A stretch of 46,328 nucleotides of DNA. It comes from an uncultured Clostridium sp. GTDB taxonomy: Bacteria; Bacillota; Clostridia; TANB77; CAG-508. The notes under the pieces were generated by a model. The model saw nothing but the letters and a program-made list of their open reading frames with translations, searched no databases and was not told the DNA's origin. The stretch spans positions 1 through 46,328 of the forward strand of contig CAOJHH010000006.1 in NCBI GenBank assembly GCA_948436025.1, given 5' to 3'. A program made the position numbers and the translations under genes. The stretch's first letter is position 1. Each line of letters begins with the position of its first letter. Positions 9,636 to 17,300 of the stretch are shown in pieces.

Positions 9636-9672
9636 CTAAATGGCATATACATTTTATGCATATGCCATTTAG
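9636..9672. terminator. Hairpin between pilin and pilD
   Basis: A 13-bp perfect stem CTAAATGGCATAT/ATATGCCATTTAG with an 11-nt loop lies directly after the pilin stop. It could attenuate transcription so that pilin is made in excess of the downstream assembly genes, a common arrangement. There is no long T tract. Confidence 0.55.
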
Positions 9673-9686
9673 CATGATTTTGATTA

Positions 9687-9932
9687 CTAGTTTTGTGCTG
9701 AAGTATTTCCGTTTACATTGCGAATAATGTCTTCAATTTCATCATTTAAACCACGTAAATCTTCATCTTCTTTTGCAGCAGCATTTGTATAGTTTTTTCC
9801 AGCTTCTTGTGCTCTATTTAAGATACCTCTTTGTCCTATTGTCATGCTGATTGTAATACCTGCTAAGATTAATAATACGATGATTGTGATTACTAACGCA
9901 ACTAATGTAATACCTCTTTGTCCTTTTAACAT
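9687..9932 (-). CDS. Major pilin candidate (short type IV pilin)
   Basis: An 81-aa protein with leader MLKGQRG and the hydrophobic N-terminal helix ITLVALVITIIVLLILAGITI, the standard clostridial prepilin N-terminus. The mature form is about 74 aa, mostly the N-terminal helix with a short charged tail (EDEDLRGLNDEIEDIIRNV). It is followed by a hairpin that may give it a higher transcript level than the rest. Calling it the major subunit is an inference from leader quality and position. It has a strong ribosome binding site (AAGGAGGAA). Confidence 0.75.
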   Translation of the reverse strand: MLKGQRGITLVALVITIIVLLILAGITISMTIGQRGILNRAQEAGKNYTNAAAKEDEDLRGLNDEIEDIIRNVNGNTSAQN

Positions 9933-9995
9933 AAAAAATTCCTCCTTATTATATTTTTGATTTGTATATATTTATAGAATAAATATAACCGAATG

Positions 9996-10433
9996 TTATT
10001 TAATTCCAGTAGGCTTTTTATTCGTACTAGAATTTGGTGTATTTGTACTACTATTATTGTTACTGTTATCTGGGTTAGGTGTTGTAGTACTTCCGGCATT
10101 TCCACTTGGGGTTACTGGATTTTCTGTATTTTCGCTTGCAACGGTATTCGTATTCCCAAATGGATTTACTTTTCCTTTATCATAATCTTTTGTTCTTTCA
10201 TATAAATTTAAATCACTATTATTGATTTCATATACAATTGGTGTCATTGCATTTTGCTCATCTTCTATACTTTCTTGTAATTCTTGTTTTACATTATTAG
10301 GTGCTTCATATTGCTCTATTTTGGGAACCACTTTATTCATAGGAATATAATCATACAAAAACACTCCCAATACTAATAGTATTGCCAATACTAATAACAA
10401 AATAATAATAATTTCTTTAAAGGCTGTTTTCAT
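9996..10433 (-). CDS. PilP-like membrane-anchored pilus protein
   Basis: One N-terminal transmembrane helix (about residues 8-28) is followed by an extracellular domain. A GKVNPFG segment at about residues 87-93 resembles the G-x-x-x-PF motif of PilP lipoproteins. The C-terminal ~45 residues are a low-complexity Ser/Thr/Asn/Pro tail. It overlaps the pilO stop by one base (TAATG), so the two are translationally coupled, and it takes the usual pilMNOP position. I infer a PilP-equivalent alignment subunit; direct homology is weak. Confidence 0.6.
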   Translation of the reverse strand: MKTAFKEIIIILLLVLAILLVLGVFLYDYIPMNKVVPKIEQYEAPNNVKQELQESIEDEQNAMTPIVYEINNSDLNLYERTKDYDKGKVNPFGNTNTVASENTENPVTPSGNAGSTTTPNPDNSNNNSSTNTPNSSTNKKPTGIK

Positions 10434-11131
10434 TAGGAATCTCCCCCTTCCCTATCAATTGTCGAATCTTCTGGTGTTACCGTATTATTCGTTGTATCTG
10501 TTTCTAAGTTGTTGCTTGTTTGTGGTGTTCTTCTAGTAGCATTATCAATTCGAATTGCAATTTCTTTTACTTCAAAACTTGCTTGCAAATTTTCAGTACT
10601 TCCTTCAAATGGGGTTACTTTTGTGTTTTCAATTTTGAAATTCAAAGAAGAATCATTCTCTAATGCTGCAATAAATTCAGAAATTGACACATATTTTCCA
10701 GTTGCAACGAACGATAAATCGTATTGATTTTGTGCCCCTGTTGCACTTTGGCTAACAGTAAACTTTAACACAATTCCGTTTTTGGTAGCATGATTTCCTA
10801 TCTTTGTCCACAAATATTCCATTTCATACTGAATTCCTTGTGTGGCAATTTCAATTTCTTCCTGAGAACTATATAAAATTTTATCATTATATTCATCTTT
10901 TGCAATTACTAATTGTTTTGCACTATCATTTAGCTCACTCATGGCTTTGGTTCTATCAACACTAGTTAAAGTACTTACCTTTTGAAGTTCACCATCAAGT
11001 GCTTCACTTTTATCTTTAATTTGAAAAATTGATAAAACATCTTTGCCAAAAATACTTAAGCCATTAAAGATTGTAAAATACCCTAAAACTAGCAATAAAA
11101 CAATTAATAATAGTATTAAAATTTTTCTCAT
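10433..11131 (-). CDS. pilO: PilO-like pilus alignment subunit
   Basis: Bitopic protein with an N-terminal membrane helix (ILILLLIVLLLVLGYFTI), a coiled-coil-like stretch (about 40-90) and a ferredoxin-like domain (about 110-195) typical of PilO/GspM. The C-terminal ~40 residues are Thr/Asn-rich. It follows the pilM-pilN fusion by 12 nt and overlaps the next gene. PilO normally dimerises with PilN and links motor to envelope. Assignment rests on architecture and order. Confidence 0.72.
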   Translation of the reverse strand: MRKILILLLIVLLLVLGYFTIFNGLSIFGKDVLSIFQIKDKSEALDGELQKVSTLTSVDRTKAMSELNDSAKQLVIAKDEYNDKILYSSQEEIEIATQGIQYEMEYLWTKIGNHATKNGIVLKFTVSQSATGAQNQYDLSFVATGKYVSISEFIAALENDSSLNFKIENTKVTPFEGSTENLQASFEVKEIAIRIDNATRRTPQTSNNLETDTTNNTVTPEDSTIDREGGDS

Positions 11132-11143
11132 AATCTGTCTCCT

Positions 11144-12784
11144 TTACCCAATTGGCAAACTTCCTTCAATTACTGTTTTTATTAAGCCTGTTTGACCTTC
11201 TCTTTGTCCACTATCTGATACTACATTTAGCAAAATATCATCTTCTTTAATTTTCGATTTAAAGTATCCTAATTGTTCATAATTATATGATTGTGCGTTG
11301 ATCACAATCGTATCACCAGAGGTGTTTTGAATGGAAGTAATTTGCACACCTTTTGGTATTACATACATAATTTGATTTAATAGGGTTGGGATTGCATTTT
11401 TTCTTCTATTCTTCTCTTGTGTTTTAGAAGTCAAATCTTCCAACTTCTGTGTCATAGATTTATACTTGCTTGTATTGGTTCGTAAGGTGGTAGTATCATT
11501 ATTGATTTTTGAAATTTGTATATTTACATCATTAATTGCCTTCATTATTTCATCGTTTTTGTCTTGAATGGATTTATCTAAAAACATACTAATACCACTG
11601 TATATTAATATTAGTACCAAAATTCCTACTGCAATACGTATTAGTCCAATTTCCCCTGCCGTTAGTTTTTCGTTAAAATTCATATCTAGACGAATATTTA
11701 ATTTGTTTGCAAATTTAGAAGACTTCCCACTTTTTCCACCAACATCTGCTGTTAACCATTCTGGAAGCTTATCCATAAAAGTTTCTTTTTTAAAGTTTAA
11801 TCCTTTTAATCCTTCTCCTAATCCGTCTAGTGCTAAAGCTATAGCAGAGTTTACTTCAATATAATCTTTGATATTAATTTTGGTTTGAATATTATTAATA
11901 AAATATGGTCGTAAAATCTCACATTTAATATCTTTTAAATATTCTTGAAAATAAATGTCAATGTTATTAATTACCGAAGCAGTACCAGTAAGATATATTT
12001 TGTCAATTTTATTTAAACTTTGGTCTACAATTTTGCGAACATTATTAACAATATTATATAAAGTAGGCATAATATCATCTAAATATTCATTTTCTTCATA
12101 TTGTAAGTCTTTTCCTTCTTGTGTGTATATGGTAGAATTTTTACAAATTTCATATGCTTTTACATAAGAGTTTTCTTTTGCATTAATATTGGCAAATATT
12201 TGTGTAACTCCTTCGTCAAAAGTTTGAATATCTAATATTTTTTTATCTACTATAGTAGTTACAGTGGTCTTTTCTTCCATGTTAACAATTAACACATTTT
12301 CTTTTTCTTTTGCTTCTAATAAGTTACCGATTGATGTTCCCATTGGTGATTCTGAGGCAATACGATAGCCTTCTAATTGTTGCTCCTTTTTTGCGATATC
12401 TGCTTTATTCGCTGATACATGGATTGCCTTTATTTTTTCTTTATCTTCTATGTCCGTTACTAATACATATCTACTTTCAAAAGCATCCTTATTTACTCCT
12501 TTATCATAGCAAATCGACTCAAATTCTGTGTTAATAACATTTTGCATATCCTTCTTGTTTAACAAACTAAATAGATAAAAATAGTTATATTCTTCATTGG
12601 ATAGGTTAATACTAATTGGTGTTTTATAACTATAAGTTTCTTCAATGACTTGCTTGATTGCCTCATTTAATTTGTCATAAAATTTAATACCAAAGGAGTC
12701 AATTTTTATATTGTCATTATCTTTGGATACTTTGGCATATTTAATTACATTATTTTCAACATATAAACCTAAACAAGTTGACAT
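11144..12784 (-). CDS. pilM: PilM-PilN fusion protein
   Basis: 546 aa. Residues 1-330 look like PilM, an actin-like ATPase (MSTCLGLYVENNVIKYAKV, IYLTGTASVINNID, and SAIALALDGLGE near the end). Residues ~350-546 look like PilN: a short basic stretch (RLDMNF), one transmembrane helix (IGLIRIAVGILVLILIYSGISMFL), a coiled coil, and a PilN-like domain ending GVQITSIQNTSGDTIVINA. PilM is normally cytoplasmic and binds the N-terminal tail of PilN; here they are one polypeptide with no stop between. It is the first gene of the operon, with ribosome binding site AAAGGAGAAAG. Confidence 0.85.
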   Translation of the reverse strand: MSTCLGLYVENNVIKYAKVSKDNDNIKIDSFGIKFYDKLNEAIKQVIEETYSYKTPISINLSNEEYNYFYLFSLLNKKDMQNVINTEFESICYDKGVNKDAFESRYVLVTDIEDKEKIKAIHVSANKADIAKKEQQLEGYRIASESPMGTSIGNLLEAKEKENVLIVNMEEKTTVTTIVDKKILDIQTFDEGVTQIFANINAKENSYVKAYEICKNSTIYTQEGKDLQYEENEYLDDIMPTLYNIVNNVRKIVDQSLNKIDKIYLTGTASVINNIDIYFQEYLKDIKCEILRPYFINNIQTKINIKDYIEVNSAIALALDGLGEGLKGLNFKKETFMDKLPEWLTADVGGKSGKSSKFANKLNIRLDMNFNEKLTAGEIGLIRIAVGILVLILIYSGISMFLDKSIQDKNDEIMKAINDVNIQISKINNDTTTLRTNTSKYKSMTQKLEDLTSKTQEKNRRKNAIPTLLNQIMYVIPKGVQITSIQNTSGDTIVINAQSYNYEQLGYFKSKIKEDDILLNVVSDSGQREGQTGLIKTVIEGSLPIG

Positions 12785-12977
12785 TTCTTTCTCCTTTGTT
12801 ATTTATTTTACACTTTTATCTTTTACATTTTTCTTGATTTCATACGTAAATTTTCATCCAAAAATTACATTTTTTTCTTTTTTATGAATCGTATTTCCAT
12901 GAAATCGTAATTTTTGCATGTCGAACCAAATACCATATTGTTATTTTATATGTTTTCCTTCAAAAGTCAATAGTATT
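12785..12977 (-). promoter_or_regulatory. Pilus operon upstream region with tandem near-repeat
   Basis: This spacer must carry the pilus operon promoter. It has two near-identical direct blocks, ATGAATCGTATTT (12884-12896) and ATGAAATCGTAATTT (12899-12913), 15 bp apart, and a related inverted block near 12837-12851. They could be binding sites for a regulator. I see no confident -35/-10 pair. Confidence 0.35.
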
Positions 12978-14310
12978 TTATGAATTGTCATGTAAATGTA
13001 ATATATCTGTAATATAACTTAACTTACACATATAAAATCCATCCGTATTTTCATTTGGTAAAATCGTTTTTTGTTCCAAAATGTAAAACTCTTTTCTTTG
13101 CTTTTCCTTTTCTTTTATGAATTCTTTTACTATATTTTCATTTTCTTCTTTTAAAATACTACAAGTGGAATATACTAATTCTCCTCCGCTTTTTAAATAT
13201 TTGCTACATACTTCCAGTATTTGTTTTTGTACTTTTACAATATCTTCTAATTCTTCTTTTGTTTTTTTCCATTTAATATCTGGTTTTCTTTTTAGAACGC
13301 CTAATCCCATACAAGGAACATCTAGTAAAATCTTGTCAAATTTTTCTTTATACTTTTCTTCATATTGTAAAGCATCTTTTTGTTTTGTAGTAATCGTCAA
13401 ACTTCCTAATCTTTTGGCATTCTCTTCTACTAATTTTACACGGTTTACATGAAGATCCCATGCCTCAATTTCTCCTGTATTTTTCATAAGTTCTGCTAAA
13501 TGAGTCGTTTTTCCTCCGTGGTGCACTACAAGCATCTAGTACCATTTCATTTTCTTTTGGATTTACCATATAACCAATTTGACCTGCTCCTTCGTCTTGA
13601 ATCGTAAAGAAACCTTCCTTAAACAAATCCAAGTTTGCAACCCCTTTTATCTTTTTTAGATGTAAGAAATTTTGGAATTCTGCTTCTTCGTATTCTATTT
13701 TCCTTTCTTCTAATTTTACTTTTACTTCCTCTACTGTTGTCTTTAATGAATTCACACGGATTGTCATTTTGGGTCTTTGATTAGAATACATACATATTTC
13801 TTCCGTCTTTGGGGAACCATATTCGTGTAATAGCTTTTCTACAATCCAAATTGGCATAGAATACATTTTTGAAATTCGTTCTATCTCATTTTCCATTTTT
13901 GATAATTCTTCATAATCAGTCTTTTGAACTTTGTGAAGAATGGCATTAACAAAATTTACGGATTTGTAACCATATTTCTTACATAAATTAACACATTCGT
14001 TTACTGCTGCACTTTTGGGAACCTTATCCAAAAATACAATTTGATAAATACCAATACGCAAAATCATTCTTACCCATTTCGAAATCTTATTGATTTTAAT
14101 TTTTGAATGTTTGGTAAGTATCGTATCAATGGTTAGCTTCCAAGTAATCACACCATACACAATTTCAGAAATAAAATTGATATCCTTTATGCTTAGTCTT
14201 TCTCTATTTTTTTCTAGATATTCATCTAACACTAAATTAGCATATCCATTTTCTTCTTCAATCTTATATAAGATTTTTAAAGCCGACTCCCTTGCTACAT
14301 CTAATTTCAT
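12978..14310 (-). CDS. rsmB: 16S rRNA m5C967 methyltransferase RsmB, one CGGA recoding site
   Basis: SAM-dependent rRNA cytosine-C5 methyltransferase. The N-terminal NusB-like RNA-binding domain (residues 1-130, ARESALKILYKIEEENGYAN) is followed by the Rossmann methyltransferase. The SAM-binding loop should read DACSAPGGKTTH; the DNA has CCA CGGA GGA AAA, so the zero frame goes off at Gly265. Reading CGGA as Gly joins the halves and restores the catalytic motifs DVPCMGLG and STCS in frame, giving 443 aa, a normal RsmB length. The paralogue at 45374-46270 has the same loop with a plain CCA GGA GGA AAG. Start ATG follows AAAGGAG. It is monocistronic here. Confidence 0.9.
13515..13518 (-). other. 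CGGA recoding site in rsmB SAM loop (Gly265)
   Basis: The zero frame reads GCA CCA CGG AGG AAA. Removing the C restores APGGKT, an invariant SAM-binding motif. Confidence 0.9.
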
Positions 14311-14392
14311 TGTTTGTACTCCTTTTTCTTTTTTCCTATTATATCATTCAAATATGAATTGTACAAATTCGTATTTTCGTAGCATATCTTTT

Positions 14393-14441
14393 AAGAACCC
14401 CCAGTCAGCTTCGCTGACAGCCCCCTTGTTAAAGGGGCTTT
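14393..14441. repeat. Palindromic repeat, copy 1
   Basis: AAGAACCCCCAGTC...GCTGACAGCCCCC followed by TTGTTAAAGGGGCTTT. It contains an inner stem (CAGTCAGC/GCTGACAG in sense) and a second stem CCCC/GGGG. It is an inverted copy of 14560-14606. Similar elements are common in gut Firmicutes genomes. Confidence 0.7.
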
Positions 14442-14559
14442 CTTGCAACGCTTCGTAAGGTTAGCAAAATTCAATATATTTGTATATTACCATATCTTTA
14501 ATACTATTTTTATCATTTCGTACATACTTATTGCATACAAACCTCGGAGACCTTACAGA

Positions 14560-14606
14560 AAAGCCCCTTTAACAAGGGGGCTGCCGCGGAGCGGCTGGGG
14601 GTTCTT
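14560..14606. repeat. Palindromic repeat, copy 2 (inverted)
   Basis: AAAGCCCCTTTAACAAGGGGG then GCCGCGGAGCGGC then TGGGGGTTCTT. It is the reverse-complement layout of copy 1, with compensating changes in the short inner stem, so the pair can form a large cruciform enclosing about 120 bp with no gene. A shorter relative is at 34526-34560. From 14607 to 14760 nothing else is recognised. Confidence 0.7.
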
Positions 14607-14760
14607 AAAGCCATTCAAACTAAACAGTAGTACCTGTCGAAAGTTGTCGCACGATTTTTCTTGCTTTTTTCCATTTTTTGTACTATATTTTTTATGTTAA
14701 TCATTTGGTAGCAGTCATATGACAGAAAGGTAAAGGACAATAACATGAAGGAAGAGAGCA

Positions 14761-14793
14761 ACAGACTAAAGTTTTTTATAAGCTTTGGTCTGT
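14761..14793 (+). terminator. Hairpin upstream of the spoVA operon
   Basis: Stem ACAGACTAAAG/CTTTGGTCTGT (one G-T pair) with an 11-nt loop is followed by TTTTCATTTTTATTTT. It looks like a rho-independent terminator or a leader attenuator about 85 bp upstream of the dodecin start. I found no convincing sigma-G promoter between it and the gene. Confidence 0.45.
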
Positions 14794-14878
14794 TTTCATT
14801 TTTATTTTATAAAATTGCATAAAATTGTTTTTTTTGGAAATGCTACCACTAAACTATAAAAACGGAGGTTGATAATAA

Positions 14879-15091
14879 ATGAGCGTTGAAAAACACTTAA
14901 AAGTAACTGGAACATCTGAAATTTCTTGGAAGGATGCTATTGTGCAAACAATTAATGAAGCAACAAAAACCATTGATTATATTACTAGTGTTACCATTTT
15001 AAACCAAACTGCAAAAATCAATGGAAAGAAAATATCAGAATATTTAGTTGATTTAGATTTAAGCTTTACCATTGAACGAGACAGAGACTAA
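14879..15091 (+). CDS. Dodecin family flavin-binding protein
   Basis: A 70-aa protein matching the dodecin fold. It has a first beta strand (EKHLKVTGTSEISWKDAI), the helix (VQTINEATKTIDYITSVTILNQTAKI) and two closing strands ending FTIERDRD. Dodecins are dodecameric cytoplasmic stores of flavins or CoA. It has a strong ribosome binding site (GGAGG) and lies 13 nt before spoVAC, so it appears to be the first gene of the spoVA operon, an unusual partner for sporulation-channel genes. Family call is confident; its role in spores is unknown. Confidence 0.88.
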   Translation: MSVEKHLKVTGTSEISWKDAIVQTINEATKTIDYITSVTILNQTAKINGKKISEYLVDLDLSFTIERDRD

Positions 15092-15104
15092 AGGAGGAAT
15101 GATA

Positions 15105-15569
15105 ATGAAACCAATTGAAACCAAAAAAGATTACCAAACCTATGTTGACCAAAAATCGCCAAATTCCCCTATCTTAAAGAACTGTTTTAATGCCTTTTGG
15201 GTAGGTGGCCTTATTTGTTCCATTGGTCAAATCATCTTTAATTATTGCAAATACCGTGGCATGGATATCCAAATGTCAAATACCATTGTTTCCATTATTT
15301 TAATTGGAATTAGTGCCTTTTTAACAGGCTTAAACCTATTTAATCGTATTGGAAAATTTGCAGGAGCTGGCTCTCTTATTCCTATTACTGGTTTTGCAAA
15401 CTCTATTGTATCACCAGCAATGGAATATAAATCCGAAGGATATGTTATGGGAGTCGGTGGAAAAATGTTTACTGTCGCAGGACCTGTTCTTGTTTTTGGT
15501 ATTTCTGCTTCCATTGTGGTTGGTATTTTATATCTTATTTTTAATACACAATCCATTACTTTTGTGTAG
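15105..15569 (+). CDS. spoVAC: Stage V sporulation protein AC
   Basis: Integral membrane subunit of the spore inner-membrane SpoVA complex that moves Ca-dipicolinate during sporulation and germination. 154 aa with the family pattern NAFWVGGLICSIGQ, then GITGFANSIV-type segments (GAGSLIPITGFANSIVSPAMEYKSEG) and VAGPVLVFG. About four transmembrane helices. I start at the ATG of 15105, spaced 7 nt from AAAGGAGG; two upstream in-frame ATGs are too close to or before it. No in-frame CGG. Confidence 0.95.
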   Translation: MKPIETKKDYQTYVDQKSPNSPILKNCFNAFWVGGLICSIGQIIFNYCKYRGMDIQMSNTIVSIILIGISAFLTGLNLFNRIGKFAGAGSLIPITGFANSIVSPAMEYKSEGYVMGVGGKMFTVAGPVLVFGISASIVVGILYLIFNTQSITFV

Positions 15570-15584
15570 AAAGGAGATTTTCAC

Positions 15585-16592
15585 ATGCAAAAAATTGGAA
15601 AACAAACCATTAAATTTGATACCCCACCTACTATTTTGCAAACTGCCTCTATTGTAGGTCCTAAGGAATCTGATGGACCTCTTGCAAGTTATTTTGACCA
15701 ATGCTTAGAGGATGAATTTTGGGGTGAAAAAACATGGGAAAAAGCGGAAAGTAAAATTATAAAAGAAACCGTTAATATGGTCGTTGCCAAATCTGGTATT
15801 CCTAGTGAAAAAATTGATTATTGTTTTGCTGGTGATTTACTAAACCAATGTATTTCCTCTAGTTTTGGGTTACGCGAATTAAATTTACCCTTCTTTGGAA
15901 TTTTTGGTGCATGTTCTACCTTTGTAGAAGCCTTATGTATGGGAAGCGTTTTCCTAGAAGGAGGAGCTCGGAAATTATGCCATTTGTGCTGCATCTAGCC
16001 ATTTTTGTAGTGCTGAAAAGCAATTTCGTTTTCCACTCGAATTAGGAAACCAACGTCCACCAACATCACAGTGGACCGTTACTGGAAGTGGTGCTGCTAT
16101 TGTAGCCAAAGATGGAATGGGTCCATACATTACGCATATTACCCCTCGGAAAAATTGTGGATATGGGAATTAAAGATGCGAACAACATGGGAGCAGCTAT
16201 GGCACCTGCAGCGTTAGATACCCTTCTTACCCATTTTAAAGATACTGGTCGCTCCCCTAGCTATTATGATGCCATTATAACCGGTGATTTAGGACATGTT
16301 GGAAAAGAAATTTTAATTGAAATGGCAGAAACAAAAGGTTATAATATTAAATCCAATTATAATGATTGTGGTGTTTTAATTTTTGATAAAGAAAAACAAG
16401 ATACTCATTCAGGCCGGAAGTGGTTGTGCCTGTTGTGGAACCGTTTTTTCTGGTTATTTATTTAAAATGTTACAACAAAAGAAATATAAAAAAATCTTGC
16501 TTATGGCAACTGGTGCCCTAACCAATTCCACTACCTCACAACAAGGTGAATCCATCCCCGGAATTGCTCATGCCATAGCAATTGAACTCTAG
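15585..16592 (+). CDS. spoVAD: Stage V sporulation protein AD, three CGGA recoding sites
   Basis: Soluble thiolase-fold subunit of the SpoVA channel that binds dipicolinate. Read as triplets the gene is in four broken frames. Three CGGA tetranucleotides at Gly129, Gly188 and Gly277 each fall exactly on a codon boundary. Reading each as Gly gives a continuous 334-aa SpoVAD with all expected segments: FGIFGACSTFVEAL, ICAASSHFCSAE, PPTSQWTVTGSGA, THITPGKIVDMGIKDANNMG, ITGDLGHVG, SGGSGCACC and the QQGESIPGIAHA tail. The four segment lengths (384, 174, 264 and 174 nt) are all multiples of three. It begins 15 nt after spoVAC and ends 11 nt before spoVAE. Three independent frameshifts with no other damage would be odd for a pseudogene between intact neighbours. 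Confidence 0.92.
15969..15972 (+). other. CGGA recoding site 1 in spoVAD (Gly129)
   Basis: GGA GCT CGG AAA TTA in zero frame. Reading CGGA as Gly gives GGAGNYAICAASSHF. Confidence 0.88.
16147..16150 (+). other. CGGA recoding site 2 in spoVAD (Gly188)
   Basis: ACC CCT CGG AAA AAT in zero frame. Reading CGGA as Gly gives HITPGKIVDMGI. Confidence 0.88.
16415..16418 (+). other. CGGA recoding site 3 in spoVAD (Gly277)
   Basis: TCA GGC CGG AAG TGG in zero frame. Reading CGGA as Gly gives HSGGSGCACC, the conserved SpoVAD glycine loop. Confidence 0.9.
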
Positions 16593-16603
16593 GAGGTGGC
16601 AAA

Positions 16604-16991
16604 ATGGAATTTTTTAATAGTATCGACTGGATGCAAATGCTTCGTTGTTTTGTGGTAGGAGGACTTATTTGTATTATTGGGCAAATCTTAATTGATAAAA
16701 CCAAACTAACTCCTGCAAGAATTTTAGTTATCTTTGTAACCACGGGGGCTGTATTAGGAGGCTTAGGCATCTACCAACACTTAGTAGATTTTGCTGGTTG
16801 TGGCGCAACCGTTCCTTTAACCGGTTTTGGAAACAACCTAGCCAAAGGAGCCATAGAAGAAGTAAGCAAATCTGGCTTTATCGGTGCCTTTATTGGCGGA
16901 ACCAAAGCCGCTGCAGGCGGTATCGCTGCTGCCATTTTCTTTCGGATATTTAGCATCGCTTATATCAAAGCCAAAAATGAAAAAACAATAA
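16604..16991 (+). CDS. spoVAE: Stage V sporulation protein AE, CGGA recoding site near 3' end
   Basis: Membrane subunit of the SpoVA complex, paralogous to SpoVAC (RCFVVGGLICIIGQ, GCGATVPLTGFGNNLAKG, FIGAFIGGTKAAAGGIAAAIFF). Plain triplet reading runs to a stop at 17035 and gives a hydrophilic tail (RIFSIAYIKAK...) unlike SpoVAE. The zero frame has TTT CGG ATA at 16940-16948. Reading CGGA as Gly gives FFGYLASLISKPKMKKQ and stops at 16991, the normal SpoVAE C-terminus. The product is 128 aa. I therefore end the gene at 16991, before the T-box leader. Confidence 0.88.
16943..16946 (+). other. CGGA recoding site in spoVAE (Gly114)
   Basis: TTT CGG ATA TTT in zero frame. Reading CGGA as Gly gives FFGYLASLI and the family-typical end. 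No premature stop betrays this site; it was found by asking what follows each in-frame CGG. Confidence 0.85.
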
Positions 16992-17040
16992 ATTTTCCTC
17001 ACATACCCCTTGACATTTTGAAGTGTAGTTTGTAAAATAG

Positions 17041-17262
17041 TAAGAAATAAATAACACTACGATGAAGATGACCTGAGCCATTAGAAGTGACAATACAGAG
17101 AGAAAGGATTAGCTGAGAGCCTTTTTGGAGAACCTAGTGGAATAACACATTGGAGCAGTGTAGAATAGAGTGAAAAAGCTTTTTAGAAAGTTTTTTAAGT
17201 TGGGTGGTACCGCGGAAACTGTTGCTTTCGTCCCTGCATTTTGTAGGGCACGGAAGCTTTTT
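17041..17262 (+). promoter_or_regulatory. T-box riboswitch controlling aspS, candidate Asn specifier
   Basis: The classic T-box AAGTTGGGTGGTACCGCG is at 17197-17214. It is followed by a terminator hairpin GCTTTCGTCCCT...AGGGCACGGAAGC and TTTTTT (17224-17262). Upstream is Stem I, with GATGAAGATGA, a CAGAGAGA bulge and GCTGAGAG apical region. By position before A-CAT-TGGAG, the specifier triplet appears to be AAC (17144-17146), an asparagine codon rather than GAC for Asp. Uncharged tRNA would pair with specifier and T-box and allow read-through into aspS. The T-box call is secure; the specifier assignment is a manual inference. Confidence 0.93.
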
Positions 17263-17300
17263 TGGTATTACTTTGCCCTTTTAAAAAAGGAGGAATGTTT

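Noticed and set aside
14393..14606. Miniature transposon with target-site duplications
   Set aside because: The inverted copies are internally palindromic and no flanking duplication is visible, so a REP-like repeat pair is the safer call.
16947..17035. The longer spoVAE reading frame ending at 17035
   Set aside because: Its tail is unlike SpoVAE and runs toward the T-box leader. Reading CGGA as Gly gives the known C-terminal pattern and an earlier stop.
17060..17300. tRNA gene in the aspS leader or other spacers
   Set aside because: The region is a T-box, and I found no acceptor/T-loop pattern for a tRNA in the spacers I examined. The expected recoding tRNA is not in this window.
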